DNA of 64,000 nt from Actimicrobium sp047621665 (GTDB taxonomy: Bacteria; Pseudomonadota; Gammaproteobacteria; Burkholderiales; Burkholderiaceae_D), in assembly GCA_047621665.1 (NCBI GenBank), contig JBLHMB010000003.1:62001-126000 (forward strand), written 5' to 3'. A program made the position numbers and the translations under genes. The notes beneath the pieces were generated by a model. That model did no database searches. It saw nothing but the letters and a program-made list of their open reading frames with translations, and was not told the DNA's origin. Positions 33,592 to 41,833 of the stretch are shown in pieces (the stretch's first letter is position 1; every line of letters begins with the position of its first letter).

Positions 33592-33978
33592 TTACAGCCC
33601 GTCCGGTATCGTCATCCCGGCACGCGACATGGCGTCCCTGACCGATTTCAGCACAGTCGCTTCATTGAAGGGTTTGATGATAGACCCGCTGGCACCAAGC
33701 GACAGGCATTGCTTGATGGTTTTTACGCTACGTTCGCCACTGACCATCGGCACCACCATTCTGTCCAACTCCGCGCGCAACTGCCTGAGCACATCGATAC
33801 CGCTGATGTCCGGCATCACGATATCAAGACAGACTATCTGCGGCTTGAGTTTCATGATCAGCTCATAACCGTTGTTACCATTGCTGGCTTCGCCGATAAC
33901 CTGCAAACCACCGCGTACCAGCATCGCGCGCAGGACAGCACGGGTCATTTCATTGTCGTCAATGATCAGTGTGTTCAA
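33592..33978 (-). CDS. Receiver-only response regulator 1
   Basis: 128 aa CheY-like receiver with no output domain. LIIDDNEMTRAVLRAML has the acidic pair, CLDIVMPDISG the phosphoacceptor Asp and IIKPFN the lysine. The switch position reads PMVSGE, where Ser is in the place of Thr. The start is probably TTG 33978, preceded by AAGGA six bases away; a TTG at 33993 is less likely. It is a close paralogue of the next gene and has no kinase beside it. Confidence 0.85.
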   Translation of the reverse strand: MNTLIIDDNEMTRAVLRAMLVRGGLQVIGEASNGNNGYELIMKLKPQIVCLDIVMPDISGIDVLRQLRAELDRMVVPMVSGERSVKTIKQCLSLGASGSIIKPFNEATVLKSVRDAMSRAGMTIPDGL

Positions 33979-34048
33979 CGCGATTCCTTGCAACTAATAA
34001 AAGACAAGGCGCCGCTATAAGCCACAAAGCCCCCGCAAAAGCATTTTG

Positions 34049-34438
34049 TTATTTTGATGGTTTGTGTCCCTGTGCACCCGCACGCAGCGCGGCATCGGCA
34101 AGCGCCTTGAGCACGGTTGCGGCATTGAATGGTTTGACAATGAAGCCGCTGGCACCAGCGGCCACACACTGCCTGATTGTGTCCGTGTCCCGTTCTCCGG
34201 TGACCATCAGCACGACCACTTGCGGCATCTCTTCCTTGAGCTGCTTGAGGACTTCGATGCCGCTCAGGTCGGGCATCAGGATGTCGAGGAACACGACATC
34301 CGGCAGCAGCTTGTGCGCCAGTTCAAGGCCCGCCTTGCCATTGGCCGCTTCGCCGCACACATGGTGAACCGTGCTGAACAGCATCGCCCGCAAGACCGCA
34401 CGCGTCATGTCATTGTCGTCAATGATCAATACGTTCAA
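34049..34438 (-). CDS. Receiver-only response regulator 2
   Basis: 129 aa, paralogue of the preceding receiver (both share LIIDDN-MTRAVLRAML and an ASG-I-KPFN-ATVLK C-terminal part). LDILMPDLSG holds the phosphoacceptor Asp, LMVTGE the Thr switch and FIVKPF the lysine. A TTG at 34438 (LNVLIIDDND) aligns with the start of its paralogue. Likely partners are chemotaxis-type or hybrid kinases elsewhere in the genome. Confidence 0.83.
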   Translation of the reverse strand: MNVLIIDDNDMTRAVLRAMLFSTVHHVCGEAANGKAGLELAHKLLPDVVFLDILMPDLSGIEVLKQLKEEMPQVVVLMVTGERDTDTIRQCVAAGASGFIVKPFNAATVLKALADAALRAGAQGHKPSK

Positions 34439-34641
34439 AGAGGTTTCCCGAAAACTGCAGTGGGCCAGCCAGCACCCGGGACAGGACTGGAACTGCTTCA
34501 CTACCTCTACCTTACCACCCTGGATTCAGTCACCAATCAAAGAAGACCATAAGTAACGAGCAACATCTCAAGTGACTGCGTGACACCGGTTATTCATGCT
34601 GTCGCAGTAGATTCGCAACCGGTCAGCGTGCCACCGTGCTG

Positions 34642-34824
34642 TCACCGCGACAGCGTGGCGTTCTGCTGCGTGACTTCATTTATCGGCGTGACGCCATCAT
34701 TAACCTGAGCGATACCGGCGCTTTGTTCGCGCGGGGCCAGGGCGATCCCTTTCATGCTGCTGCTGACTTGCTCGACCGGGGCGATGATGTCGCCCCTCGT
34801 GCTGCCGGCCTGTTCGGCCGGCAC
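34642..34824 (-). pseudogene. Remnant of a methyl-accepting chemotaxis protein
   Basis: About 60 codons resemble the C-terminal signalling end of an MCP: EQSAGIAQVNDGVTPINEVTQQNATLS matches the usual EQSxGIxQVNxAVxxMDxVTQQNAALV. It lacks everything upstream (helical hairpin, HAMP, sensor) and stops soon after. No start or ribosome site. It is a decayed fragment in the 519-base gap between the receivers and apbE. Confidence 0.75.
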
Positions 34825-34860
34825 CGTATTCAGGCTAGTTAGCCGCTACTCCCGGTCCGC

Positions 34861-34892
34861 GCGCGTGAGCACAAGAAGCCGTGTCCACCCTG
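34861..34892. repeat. Degenerate REP-like hairpin copy
   Basis: GCGCGTGAGCACAAGAAGCC followed by GTGTCCACCC matches the dispersed GCGxGTGGGCACAA-AGCCGTGCCCACCC element found better preserved at 60894-60927. The arms have decayed. Confidence 0.55.
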
Positions 34893-34957
34893 CAAAATTA
34901 CCGCGCTTGATTTGATGCATGGTCAATCCATTTGGCGCTGTACTGGTTCCAGCAACC

Positions 34958-35944
34958 TCACACCGGCCAATTCCCCGAGCGCCAGGCCCGCCCCTGCTTG
35001 TCGATCAACAGCACGTCGACTTCGGTCAACGTCGCCACCAGCGCCATCGCGCGCTGCATCCCGAGCACCATCAACGTGGTCGATAACCCATCCGCCTGCA
35101 ACCCGGTCGGTGCCACCACCGTCACGCTAGCCAGTTCAAGCGGCGAATCGCCACTGGCCGGATCAAAGATATGGTGATGCACAAAGTCCGGCGTGAAGAC
35201 GGTCTGGTAATCGCCCGAGGTTGCCACGCAGCGCTGCTGCATCGGCAGCACCCCGGCCAGTTGTTGCGCATCGCGCGGAGCACGGATGCCGATGGTCCAG
35301 GCCTGCTGTGCGCTCTTGCGGCCGCGTGCGCCGAACTCGCCGGTATCGAGCAAGGCATGACGGATACCGTGCTCGTCGAGGACGGCGCGGGCACAGTCCA
35401 CCGCGAAACCCTGCGCGATACCGTTGAGTGTGATCGCCATGCCGGGACGGGCCAGACTGACGCGTTGAGGCGTGACCTGCACCTGACGCCAGTCAACCAG
35501 CACCATCGCGGCACGCCGCTCGGACTCGCTAGGCAAACGGTCCTGCTGTGACGCGACGCTAAAAGCATTCCACAGTGGTTGTACCGTGATGTCGAAAGCA
35601 CCTTTGCTATGACGCGACAACTCGCGCGCATGCGCCAGTACCTGCAACAGCCACGGATGCGGCTGCTCCAGCACACCAGTGCGATTGAGGATGGCAACCT
35701 GACTATCGGCCCGGTGCAGCGTCATCAACCGGTCGACCTGACGCGCGGCGGCCAGTGCTTCAGCGATCGCCAGTTCGGCCTGAGGCCGGTCATCATGCAC
35801 GACCTCGATCGTGATCGTGGTACCAAACGCCAGCTCGGCGCCGCTGACACTGTGCAACTGCACGCCGCCATTGGCCCCCGGAGAATTGGCCAGCGCCAGT
35901 CCGAGGCCGAGCCCGCCTGCCATGAATGTTCGCCTGTCCATCAT
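34958..35944 (-). CDS. apbE: FAD:protein FMN transferase (ApbE family)
   Basis: 328 aa. A Tat/Sec-like N-terminus (MMDRRTFMAGGLGLGLAL) directs it to the periplasm. Family motifs include the segment MTLHRADSQVAILNR, ITLNGIAQGFAVD, ALLDTGEFGARG and the metal site ATSGDY with DPASGDSP. ApbE attaches FMN to a Thr of FMN-binding domains. Its start overlaps the NosR-like gene stop (ATGA), and that protein has such a domain, so it is the likely substrate. Confidence 0.9.
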   Translation of the reverse strand: MMDRRTFMAGGLGLGLALANSPGANGGVQLHSVSGAELAFGTTITIEVVHDDRPQAELAIAEALAAARQVDRLMTLHRADSQVAILNRTGVLEQPHPWLLQVLAHARELSRHSKGAFDITVQPLWNAFSVASQQDRLPSESERRAAMVLVDWRQVQVTPQRVSLARPGMAITLNGIAQGFAVDCARAVLDEHGIRHALLDTGEFGARGRKSAQQAWTIGIRAPRDAQQLAGVLPMQQRCVATSGDYQTVFTPDFVHHHIFDPASGDSPLELASVTVVAPTGLQADGLSTTLMVLGMQRAMALVATLTEVDVLLIDKQGRAWRSGNWPV

Positions 35945-38073
35945 GTTTCCTTTACCGGTACGACTTCGATCGGGATGATGCGTGCGCGCTTTTTTTCCAT
36001 GATCAGCGGCGCGCATTTTTCGTCGCTTTCGTAGATCACCACGCAGTCAAGACACTGAAAACATTCGTCGTACTGGATCGCCCCGCCCGGCTTGATGGCC
36101 TTGTATTCGCAACTGTGGCGACAGGTCTGGCACGGCGTGCCGCACGCGGCGCGACGCGGCAGCCAGTTCAGGATGCGAAAGCGTCCGAGCACCGCCAGCC
36201 CGGCACCGAACGGGCACAGGTAACGACAGAAAAATTTATAGCTGAACATCGACAGCACCAGTAGCCCAAGCGCATACGCGACATACGGCCACGAGCGCAC
36301 GAAGTTGAGCGTGATGGCGGTCTTGAACGGTTCGAGTTCGACCAGCTTGTCGGTCAGTGTCGCCGAAAAAAATGCGCTACCGAGGATCGCCACCAGCAGC
36401 CCGTACTTGAGCAGTTTCAGGCGACCATCAAGCACCGGACGAATCATCAGTTGCGGAAATTTCAGCCACTGGCCGAGCTTGCCGGTGAACTCCTGCAGCG
36501 CACCGAACGGACACAGCCAGCCGCAGAACGTGCCGCGCCCCCACACCAGCAGCGACACCAGTACGAAACCCCACAAGCTCACGCTCATCGGGTCATACAA
36601 CAGGAATGTCAGACTGCGTCCGGCCATCAGCGATTGCACCACACTGGTCAGGTTGACGATCGAGAGCTGGCCTTGCGCGTACCAGCCAATGAAGACCGCC
36701 GTGAAGACCAGGAAGCCGCGCCGGAACCAGATCAGCCGGCGTTCGTGCGCGACCAGTTTTTTCTGCAGCACCAGCGCTACCGACAGCAGCGTCAGCGCCA
36801 CGCCCAGCACTGTCAGCTCCCACCAGCGCAGCCACCAGATTGCGCGCCAGGTCTTGTTGTCCGGTTCGGCGGCATCGTAAAACCGGGCTGGCAGCGTGAT
36901 TGAAAAACGCAGATCACGGCTGATTTTTTCGGGATACAGAATGCCTTTGCTGCGCGTCACATGCAGGAAAAACTCCAGAGGCAGTGACGGGTCCAGACCC
37001 GACTGGCTGATCACGCGAAAAATCTTGAAGCCATTGTCGGGCACACCAGCGACCTTGATGTCGAGGTCGAGATCGCGGATTTCGATTGGCAGCGTGCCCT
37101 GCTTGAGTGCCAGCCGGTCCGGCACCGCGCCGCGCGTGAAGTCATCGCCGACCACGCCGTAGCGTCCGTTCGATACCAGCATGATGGCGTGGTCGCCCGG
37201 CTCCAGCCGCGCTTTCAGCTTGGCCCAGCCCGCCGCACCGAGCAGATTGCGACCGATCGCCGGAACCGAGACGTAGCTCGCTTCCATGTTGACGAAAGGT
37301 GCATCCGGCTGCGCCAGCGCCACGGCATCGAGCCCGGCGCCATTGGTGCCGGCGAAGAGTGCCTCGACGTCGCGGTTGAGCTTGATCACCGGCTGGATCA
37401 GGCCGCGTTGACGGAGTACGGCGGGACTGATCACGACCCCGGTATCCGGCCGGATGCGGGCAATCAGATCGGGATCCCGGCCCTCGGCAAATCCGAGTTT
37501 TTTGCGGGCGACTTTGAGCGCAGCCGACAACGCACTCTGGTTGAGGATACGTACCGATGCGGTCGCTTTCGAGACGCCATCGATGTAGACATTGGCCGCC
37601 TCCCTGGTCGAGCGGCTCATGTTGCCAGTGCTGATCTTGATGCTCTGCTTGAGCGAAATACCCTGGTACTGGCTGACGAACTTGAACAGCGGGGCCTCAC
37701 CGAGACCGTCGAGAAACACCGGTTCGTGATGCGACAACACCTTGACATCGACGAAGGTACCGAGCGGATCGAGCGCGATCAGCAGGTTCATCGGCACGCC
37801 CGAAAAACCCGGAATGGGCGCGAAGTCGACCGACTCGAACACGTACGCGACCAGTTCGGTCGAGGTCATATTTTTTTTGAAAATGGGCCAGACCGGCAAG
37901 TCCGGGTCCTTGTCGCCCACGATGTACGGAGAGGGAAAACGTCGCATCAGATCCGCCTGCGTCATGATGCCGGCCCGGGCAGGTAACGCCAGCGACAGCA
38001 AGGACAAGAGCGCGGCCATCAACAACAGCATTGGCAGCAGTCGCCGGCAGAGGTGAAGCCATCTATTTTTCAT
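35941..38073 (-). CDS. NosR/NirI-like membrane flavo-iron-sulfur protein
   Basis: 710 aa. Signal peptide (residues 1-34, ends PARA), periplasmic FMN-binding domain with IDGVSKATASVRIL (T171 the likely flavinylation site), five or six membrane helices with CGWLCPFGALQEF and CRYLCPFGAGLAV, then cytoplasmic cysteine clusters (CGTPCQTCRHSC and CFQCLDC). NosR proteins transfer electrons to nitrous oxide reductase, but no nosZ is here. Its operon is pedF-binding protein-this-apbE, next to a PQQ alcohol dehydrogenase, which points to electron transfer from or to that system. The start ATG 38073 gives the best signal peptide; ATG 38106 is possible. Confidence 0.87.
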   Translation of the reverse strand: MKNRWLHLCRRLLPMLLLMAALLSLLSLALPARAGIMTQADLMRRFPSPYIVGDKDPDLPVWPIFKKNMTSTELVAYVFESVDFAPIPGFSGVPMNLLIALDPLGTFVDVKVLSHHEPVFLDGLGEAPLFKFVSQYQGISLKQSIKISTGNMSRSTREAANVYIDGVSKATASVRILNQSALSAALKVARKKLGFAEGRDPDLIARIRPDTGVVISPAVLRQRGLIQPVIKLNRDVEALFAGTNGAGLDAVALAQPDAPFVNMEASYVSVPAIGRNLLGAAGWAKLKARLEPGDHAIMLVSNGRYGVVGDDFTRGAVPDRLALKQGTLPIEIRDLDLDIKVAGVPDNGFKIFRVISQSGLDPSLPLEFFLHVTRSKGILYPEKISRDLRFSITLPARFYDAAEPDNKTWRAIWWLRWWELTVLGVALTLLSVALVLQKKLVAHERRLIWFRRGFLVFTAVFIGWYAQGQLSIVNLTSVVQSLMAGRSLTFLLYDPMSVSLWGFVLVSLLVWGRGTFCGWLCPFGALQEFTGKLGQWLKFPQLMIRPVLDGRLKLLKYGLLVAILGSAFFSATLTDKLVELEPFKTAITLNFVRSWPYVAYALGLLVLSMFSYKFFCRYLCPFGAGLAVLGRFRILNWLPRRAACGTPCQTCRHSCEYKAIKPGGAIQYDECFQCLDCVVIYESDEKCAPLIMEKKRARIIPIEVVPVKET

Positions 38074-38154
38074 TCGACCGGCAATCAAAAATGAAAACCG
38101 CTGCATGCACAGACACGCAGCGAACCGTCAGGAGAAATAATCCAGCATTGTCGA

Positions 38155-38997
38155 TTACGGCTTGACGACCTGTACCCCGTGTCGGGCAAAAATACGCAGC
38201 ATCTCACCCGAGGCGAACAACGATTCCATCGCCTCTTTCAACGCGCTGGCCAATTCCGGATTGTCTTTCTTGACGGCTAGGCCGGCCGTCCATCCCTTGC
38301 GCGGCAAGCGCTGGAAACTCACTTCACGCATTTCAAACCGCGGGTCATCGCGCAACACCGATTCGATTTCGGAGCGACTGGCAAGGACACCATCAAGCTC
38401 ACCGGCCTTCAGTTTTTCGAGGGCATCGACACCGGTCGGAAAAATCCGCACATCATCCCGGTAACGACCATTCTCTTCACCCAGCAAGACCATCGCCGAG
38501 ATCGAAATTTTTTCGACGCCGATCTTCTTTCCGGCCATCGAAGCGATACCCTCAAACTGCGGTACCGAGGTCACGTTGCGTACCAGCCTGACCGAGTCCG
38601 TGTGATACGGCGCGAAGATCGTGACCTGCGGATTCTGGTTCATCAACAGCGGATCCACCGGTACATGCATCATCACGTCGGCCGGTCCGTAGCCGAGGTA
38701 ATGACCTTTCCAGACCATGTTGCGCAAATCATCGTCGAGACTTTCGCCCGCCGGAAAAGGCAGGAAGGACACCTTCAAGCCCATCTTTCTGCCGAGCGCT
38801 TGCGCCACATCGACATCGATACCGGTGATGCCGCCGGCTTTTTTCGAGTACGGCAAATAGTCGTCATAGACCGCAATACTGAGCGTACCCAGCGTGCGGA
38901 TTTTATCGAGATCAGCGCGCGCCGGCAGCGTCAGCAGCATGCCGGTGCAAGCAATGACTGCCAGTAGTGCCGTCCTTCTTTTCAGCGAAACCAACAT
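38155..38997 (-). CDS. Periplasmic substrate-binding-like protein, MoxJ/XoxJ type by context
   Basis: 280 aa. Signal peptide ends at PARA (about residue 29); the rest is a type II solute-binding fold (GTLSIAVYDDYLPYSKK, GIDVDVAQALGRKMGLKV, GVEKISISAMVLL, LKAGELDGVLASRSE). No transporter genes are near. Proteins of this fold encoded beside PQQ alcohol dehydrogenases (MoxJ, XoxJ, PedG-like) help enzyme maturation. That role is inferred from context. Start ATG 38997 has AAAGG seven bases before it. Confidence 0.8.
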   Translation of the reverse strand: MLVSLKRRTALLAVIACTGMLLTLPARADLDKIRTLGTLSIAVYDDYLPYSKKAGGITGIDVDVAQALGRKMGLKVSFLPFPAGESLDDDLRNMVWKGHYLGYGPADVMMHVPVDPLLMNQNPQVTIFAPYHTDSVRLVRNVTSVPQFEGIASMAGKKIGVEKISISAMVLLGEENGRYRDDVRIFPTGVDALEKLKAGELDGVLASRSEIESVLRDDPRFEMREVSFQRLPRKGWTAGLAVKKDNPELASALKEAMESLFASGEMLRIFARHGVQVVKP

Positions 38998-39022
38998 CAG
39001 AAGACCTTTCAAAAAAATCGAC

Positions 39023-39514
39023 TTACTTGGCAGCCGCAACCGTCGGCATCACACGCAGCGTTTCGAGGTAGGCCTTGATTGACCACATCCCTTCCTGATT
39101 GATGATGCCTTCGAACGGAGGCATGTAGACCGCGCCGTTGCGGGTCTTACCGTGGCGTACAGAGGCCAGGTAATAGGTATCGTTTTCCTTGTAACAAGCC
39201 TGCTTTTTACCTTCATCTTTCTGGATCACGCAATCGCGGTCGAGCTTGCGCAGGTCCGGGGCGATGCCGCCGGACACCGCTTCGAGACCATGGCAGCGCG
39301 CGCAGTTCTGGCCATAGGCCGACGAGCCGACACGGATCGCTTCTTTGTCGTCGCGATACGGATTTTCTTCGCGCCAGCCCTCTCCCAGCGATTTCAGTGT
39401 GGTGGTATCAACTGCTTGTGGCGTGACATCGCCGTGGGCCAGTGCCGGCAGGCTCAGCAGTGCCGACGCCGCGATCAACAGTTGTGCGGCCATGCGGCCG
39501 GTGCGTAGTTTCAT
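39023..39514 (-). CDS. pedF: Cytochrome c-550 PedF-like
   Basis: 163 aa. Signal peptide ends at ALAHG, followed by VTPQAVDTTTLKSLGEGWREENPYR, a segment characteristic of PedF, and one heme site CARCH with a downstream Met in YMPPFEG. In Pseudomonas PedF accepts electrons from PQQ ethanol dehydrogenase. An extra Cys pair (DCVIQKDEGKKQACY) may form a disulfide. Start at ATG 39514. A sigma54 promoter lies 37 bases upstream. Confidence 0.9.
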   Translation of the reverse strand: MKLRTGRMAAQLLIAASALLSLPALAHGDVTPQAVDTTTLKSLGEGWREENPYRDDKEAIRVGSSAYGQNCARCHGLEAVSGGIAPDLRKLDRDCVIQKDEGKKQACYKENDTYYLASVRHGKTRNGAVYMPPFEGIINQEGMWSIKAYLETLRVMPTVAAAK

Positions 39515-39550
39515 TGGAAGTCCCTTCGATGGAATAGATTCCTTCTCTAC

Positions 39551-39565
39551 GCAAAGCGCGTGCCA
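39551..39565 (-). promoter_or_regulatory. Sigma54 (-24/-12) promoter of the pedF operon
   Basis: TGGCACGCGCTTTGC matches TGGCAC-N5-TTGC exactly. It would start pedF, the binding protein, the NosR-like gene and apbE. A dyad CTGT-N11-ACAG is centred 58 bases upstream (39607-39625). The divergent gene encodes a sigma54-dependent activator. Confidence 0.85.
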
Positions 39566-39686
39566 TGCGGGAAGCCCTCCCCGTGCATCAACAGGCGAGA
39601 AATCCGCTGTATCGAATCGGAACAGTGCTACATTAAGACACAAACCGGGTTGTCATTACGCCCACAAAAATAGCTGGAGACAACAG

Positions 39687-41663
39687 ATGCAGACCCTCAT
39701 CGACAAGCGCTCGCGCGACGATAGCCGCCGCACTTCTTCTGGTACCGCAGTTGGCATGCTTTCTGCTGAATTCGACATCACCATGATAAAAGAAGCCCAC
39801 CAGCGTTCCGCCAACTACGGCGTCCCGAAAACCGCCTCCCCGGATTACGATCCGCTCGGCCGCGCCGACATGGCACTCGTGCTGGAACAGAACCGCCTGC
39901 TGCATAGCCACGCTGCGCCCGTGATGGAAACGCTCTACGAGCAAATCATCAATACCCATAACATGGTGATCCTGACCGATGTCACGGGATTGATCATTCA
40001 CACGCTGGGCGATGCCGACTTCCTCGAAAAAGCCGACCGCGTCGCGCTCACGCCGGGCGTGGCATGGTCCGAGCAAAGCAAGGGCACCAATGCGATCGGT
40101 ACCGCCATCGCCGAAAAAGTCCCGACCAGTATCCACGCCGACCAGCACTACCTCGACGCCAACCGCTTCCTGACGTGCTCGGCCGCGCCGATCTTCGACG
40201 TGAGAGGCAATGTGGTGGGCGTGCTCGACGTGACCGGCGATCAGCATAATTTTCACAAGCACACGATGGCGCTGGTACGCATGTCGGCGCAGATGATAGA
40301 GAACCAGCTGTTCGCCGCAGCCTATCAGGATGCCGTCAAACTGAGTTTCCACAGCCGGCCGGAATTTCTCGGCACGCTAATGGAAGGCATTGCCAGTTTC
40401 ACGCCGGGCGGACGTTTTCTGTCGGCCAGTCGCAGTGGCCTGTTCCAGCTGGGCCTGCCGATGTCGGCCCTGCAGACCCATACCTTCAGTTCGCTGTTCG
40501 GCATGCCGATCTCGGCCCTGATGGATCACTACCGGACCGCCTCGCCCGGCCCGCTCGAACTGTGCCTGCACAGCGGCGTGCGGGTGTATGCGAAGTGCGC
40601 CGACCTGCGCTTGCCCACGACCAGTTTCCAGCACACGACCGGCAATGCGCGCAATACCGACGGCGAGAGCGCGACCACGCCGCCGCAGAGCAGCCATGAG
40701 CAAAGCAAGGCACGACTATCGAGCCTGCGCTATCTGAACACCGGCGACGAGCATGTCGCCAGCGTCATCGACAAGCTGAAAAAAGTCATCGGCCGCGACA
40801 TCTCGATCCTGATCACCGGCGAGACCGGTACCGGCAAGGAATTGCTGGCGCAAGCCATCCACAATGATTCGCCGCGCAAGGCCGGCCCGTTCGTGGCCGT
40901 CAATTGCGCCTCGATCCCGGAGACGCTGATCGAGTCCGAACTGTTCGGTTATGAAGAGGGCGCGTTCACCGGCGCACGCAAAAAAGGCAGCATCGGCAAG
41001 ATCCTGCAAGCCAACGGCGGCTCGCTATTCCTCGATGAAATCGGCGACATGCCGTTGAACCTGCAAGCACGCCTGTTACGCGTGCTGCAGGAGCGCATGG
41101 TGACACCGCTGGGCAGTACCAAGTCGATCCCGGTCAATGTGGCGCTGACCTGCGCGACCAATCGCAACTTGCGCGATATGATTGCGCGCAATGAATTCCG
41201 CGATGATCTGTACTACCGGCTCAATGGACTGGTGGTGCGCTTGCCACCGCTGCGCGACCGCACCGATCTCGACGTCGTCATCGAAAAACTGCTGACTGCC
41301 GAAGGCAATGGCGTGCGGTACACAATCGCGCCGGACGTCATGAACCTGTTCCGCGTCCACGGCTGGCCGGGCAATTTCCGCCAGCTGACCAACCTGATGC
41401 GCACCGCGATGGTCATGACCGGTGACGACCATGAAATCCGCCTCGAACATTTGCCGGACGATTTTCTCGACGATATCGCGCTGGCCCGACCGCCCGCCGG
41501 TCCCGCCGTCCTGGCACTGCCGCACGACGATCTCGCCACGCTCGAAGATGTCGAACTGTCGGTGATCCAGAAATCGCTGGCTGCGCATGATGGCAATGTC
41601 TCGGCCACGGCGCGCGCGCTGGGGGTATCGCGCAATACGATTTACCGGAAAATTCATCCATAG
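39687..41663 (+). CDS. Sigma54-dependent transcriptional activator, AcoR-like
   Basis: 658 aa. An N-terminal GAF-like sensor region (NMVILTDVTGLIIHTLGD, GTNAIGTAI, FDVRGNVVGVLDVTGD) is followed by a central AAA+ domain: Walker A GETGTGKE, the sigma54-contact loop GAFTGA, and Walker B GGSLFLDEIGDMP. A Fis-type helix-turn-helix ends the protein (NVSATARALGVSRNTIYRK). AcoR relatives sense small alcohols, ketones or aldehydes. Three -24/-12 promoters in this island are its likely targets. The ATG 39687 has a GGAGA site. Confidence 0.93.
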   Translation: MQTLIDKRSRDDSRRTSSGTAVGMLSAEFDITMIKEAHQRSANYGVPKTASPDYDPLGRADMALVLEQNRLLHSHAAPVMETLYEQIINTHNMVILTDVTGLIIHTLGDADFLEKADRVALTPGVAWSEQSKGTNAIGTAIAEKVPTSIHADQHYLDANRFLTCSAAPIFDVRGNVVGVLDVTGDQHNFHKHTMALVRMSAQMIENQLFAAAYQDAVKLSFHSRPEFLGTLMEGIASFTPGGRFLSASRSGLFQLGLPMSALQTHTFSSLFGMPISALMDHYRTASPGPLELCLHSGVRVYAKCADLRLPTTSFQHTTGNARNTDGESATTPPQSSHEQSKARLSSLRYLNTGDEHVASVIDKLKKVIGRDISILITGETGTGKELLAQAIHNDSPRKAGPFVAVNCASIPETLIESELFGYEEGAFTGARKKGSIGKILQANGGSLFLDEIGDMPLNLQARLLRVLQERMVTPLGSTKSIPVNVALTCATNRNLRDMIARNEFRDDLYYRLNGLVVRLPPLRDRTDLDVVIEKLLTAEGNGVRYTIAPDVMNLFRVHGWPGNFRQLTNLMRTAMVMTGDDHEIRLEHLPDDFLDDIALARPPAGPAVLALPHDDLATLEDVELSVIQKSLAAHDGNVSATARALGVSRNTIYRKIHP

Positions 41664-41751
41664 CCACATTTCAGGTCGCACGTTGTCGTTGCATTGCCAT
41701 CAGCTATGTATTCGAAGTCCATCGCACCGCAGAAATAGACATCCAACTAAA

Positions 41752-41786
41752 AAGGCCGGCAAATCTCTTTGCCGGCCTTCTTTTTT
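41752..41786 (+). terminator. Bidirectional intrinsic terminator
   Basis: Perfect 12-bp stem AAGGCCGGCAAA / TTTGCCGGCCTT with a 4-base loop, then CTTTTTT on the right and an A run on the left. It separates the rightward activator gene from the leftward alcohol dehydrogenase gene. Confidence 0.9.
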
Positions 41787-41792
41787 ATACGC

Positions 41793-41823
41793 GGCATACC
41801 GGCGTACTCACCGCCGGTATGCC
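41793..41823. other. Second perfect hairpin next to the terminator
   Basis: Arms GGCATACCGGCG and CGCCGGTATGCC (12 of 12) with a 7-base loop, just past the dehydrogenase stop codon. No T run follows on either side; probably part of the mRNA 3' end structure. Confidence 0.6.
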
Positions 41824-41833
41824 GGTTACGGCA

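Noticed and set aside
35941..38073. Interpretation as a nitrous oxide reduction (nos) cluster
   Set aside because: NosR and ApbE are present but nosZ, nosD, nosF and nosY are absent, while pedF and a PQQ dehydrogenase adjoin them.
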